A DNA stretch of 5,165 nucleotides from DASZTU01 sp035493835 (GTDB taxonomy: Bacteria; Pseudomonadota; Alphaproteobacteria; Rhizobiales; Devosiaceae): positions 1-5,165 of the forward strand of contig DATJHO010000104.1 in assembly GCA_035493835.1 (NCBI GenBank). The letters are read 5' to 3'. Both the position numbers and the translations under genes were made by a program. Of this stretch, positions 4,108-5,165 are shown in pieces. Each line of letters starts with the position of its first letter. The first letter of the stretch is position 1. The notes below the pieces were generated by a model. It was not told where the DNA came from. It ran no database searches and saw nothing but the letters and a program-made list of their open reading frames with translations.

Positions 4108-5165
4108 ATGCTCCATCGCTTGTCGACTCGCCGCTTCGGACGGCGCAGCGTGCTCAAGGCCGGGCTGGCTCTGGGCGCCGCACCTCTGGCTGGCCCTTTC
4201 ATCATCAATGCGCGGGGCGAGGAGCCGATCAAGATCGGCCTCGATAATCCGCTGACGGGAACTTATGCCGAGCTCGGCAAGAACGAGCGGATCGGCTGCG
4301 AGCTGGCAGTCGAGCAGATCAATGCCAAGGGCGGCATCCTCGGCCGTCAGGTCGAGCTCCTGGTCGAGGATTCGACCAGCGGCGACGTCGGCACAGCCGT
4401 GCAGAAGGCGCGCAAGCTGATGGACCGCGACAAGGTCAGCTTCCTCCTGGGCAACGTCAACTCCGCCATGGCGCTGGCTCTCGGTCAGGCGAGCAACGAG
4501 CTGAACACGCTCCACATCGTCACGGGCGGCCATACGGACGCGGTCACCGGCAAGGATTGCCACTGGAACGTCTTCCGCGTCTGCAATACGACGCGGATGG
4601 AGACCAATTCCGTGGCGAAGACCCTCTTCGACCAGTTCGGCAAGAAGTGGTTCTTCATCACCGCCGACTACGCCTTCGGCCATACGCTGCAGCAGGGCTT
4701 CGAAGCGAGCCTGAAGCAATTCGGGGGAACCGAGGTCGGCGTCGCCCTGACACCGCTGGCCACCACCGATTTCTCCTCCTATCTGATCCAGGCCCAGGCC
4801 GCCGAACCCGACGTGATCATCTTCCTCAACGCCGGCGACGACGCGATCAACTCGCTGAAACAGGCGGTGCAGTTCGGCCTCGACAAGCGCTTCCACATCG
4901 CCGGCGCGCAACAGGAGCTCGAAGTGCTCAGGGCCCTGCCGCCGGAAGCCCGCATCGGCACCTGGGTCTTCGAATGGTACTGGAAGCAGCCGGGCGTGCC
5001 CCATGTCCAGGAGTTCAACGACGCCATCAAGGCCAAGACCAGCAACATGCCGACCGCGCGCCACTGGTTCGGCTTCGCCTCGACCTGGACCTGCGCCCTG
5101 ATCGCCAATCAGGAAAAGACGCTGGAAGGCCCGAAGCTCGCCAAGGCCCTCGAAGGCTTCAAGCT
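4108..5165 (+). CDS. Tat-exported substrate-binding protein of a branched-chain-amino-acid-type ABC transporter, N-terminal 352 residues
   Basis: The gene runs off the right edge after 352 codons; relatives have about 400-420 residues, so only the last part is missing. Residues 8-37 form a twin-arginine signal (RRFGRRSVLKAG, with R12-R13), a hydrophobic stretch (LALGAAPLAG) and a likely cleavage after NARG (about 37). The mature protein opens with IKIGLDNPLTGTYAELG (41-57), then AVEQINAKGGILGRQVELL (67-85) and LVEDSTSGD, the diagnostic start of Peripla_BP_6 / LivK-like type I periplasmic binding proteins. Later FLLGNVNSAMALA, WFFITADYAFG and PDVIIFLNAGDDA mark the two-lobe fold. It should bind a small amino-acid-, amide- or urea-like solute in the periplasm and deliver it to permease and ATPase subunits, presumably encoded downstream. 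The exact ligand cannot be read. The NtrC/sigma-54 control region upstream suggests a nitrogen source. The GC-rich antisense frame is a shadow. Confidence 0.95.
   Translation, partial: MLHRLSTRRFGRRSVLKAGLALGAAPLAGPFIINARGEEPIKIGLDNPLTGTYAELGKNERIGCELAVEQINAKGGILGRQVELLVEDSTSGDVGTAVQKARKLMDRDKVSFLLGNVNSAMALALGQASNELNTLHIVTGGHTDAVTGKDCHWNVFRVCNTTRMETNSVAKTLFDQFGKKWFFITADYAFGHTLQQGFEASLKQFGGTEVGVALTPLATTDFSSYLIQAQAAEPDVIIFLNAGDDAINSLKQAVQFGLDKRFHIAGAQQELEVLRALPPEARIGTWVFEWYWKQPGVPHVQEFNDAIKAKTSNMPTARHWFGFASTWTCALIANQEKTLEGPKLAKALEGFK

Noticed and set aside
4081..5064. Long minus-strand open frame of 327 codons
   Set aside because: It is the antisense shadow of the substrate-binding protein gene: the + strand frame has a Tat signal, family motifs and a strong ribosome site, while the minus frame has no recognisable domain.

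Overview
The base composition (about 75-80% GC in stretches of the flanking genes), GC-rich third codon positions and the presence of a DUF2852 protein suggest an alphaproteobacterium, most likely of the Hyphomicrobiales (Bosea/Beijerinckiaceae-like). The genus is an inference. The window looks like ordinary chromosome interrupted by a lower-GC, gene-poor stretch.

Layout. Bases 1-441 are the 3' end of a subtilisin-like (S8) serine protease on the + strand, cut by the window edge. Bases 442-2425 form a lower-GC interval. Its left half holds a compact minus-strand cluster read from 1701 down to 715: a 70-residue HTH/recombinase-tail-like protein, a 200-residue proline-rich lipoprotein with a BamE/SmpA-like C-terminal motif, and a 65-residue cysteine-containing orphan 4 bases further on. 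Its right half (1702-2425) has no convincing gene but carries a tandem repeat just upstream of the cluster and several strong hairpins. From 2446 the sequence is typical high-GC coding DNA again: a TetR regulator with a WHG-type C-terminal domain, whose start codon lies inside a 25-bp inverted repeat, then a one-TM DUF2852 protein with its own promoter-like region and a strong intrinsic terminator. Bases 3675-4107 are a long regulatory region, and 4108-5165 begins a Tat-exported substrate-binding protein of a branched-chain-amino-acid-type ABC transporter, cut by the right edge.

The most informative signal is in the last regulatory region. A perfect 17-bp NtrC-type palindrome (TGCAC-N7-GTGCA, 3708-3724) lies about 217 bp upstream of the predicted start of a good sigma-54 promoter (GG-N10-GC, 3907-3922). 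The transporter is therefore predicted to be nitrogen-controlled, and its substrate is probably a nitrogen source. Its predicted leader of about 175 nt contains a 42-44-codon open frame whose Shine-Dalgarno/start region is nearly duplicated at the real gene start and whose stop abuts the gene's ribosome binding site, which suggests translational coupling. I did not find a clearly new defence or mobile system; the candidates for novelty are the orphan minus-strand cluster, the tandem hairpins around 1940-2033 and the short leader frame.
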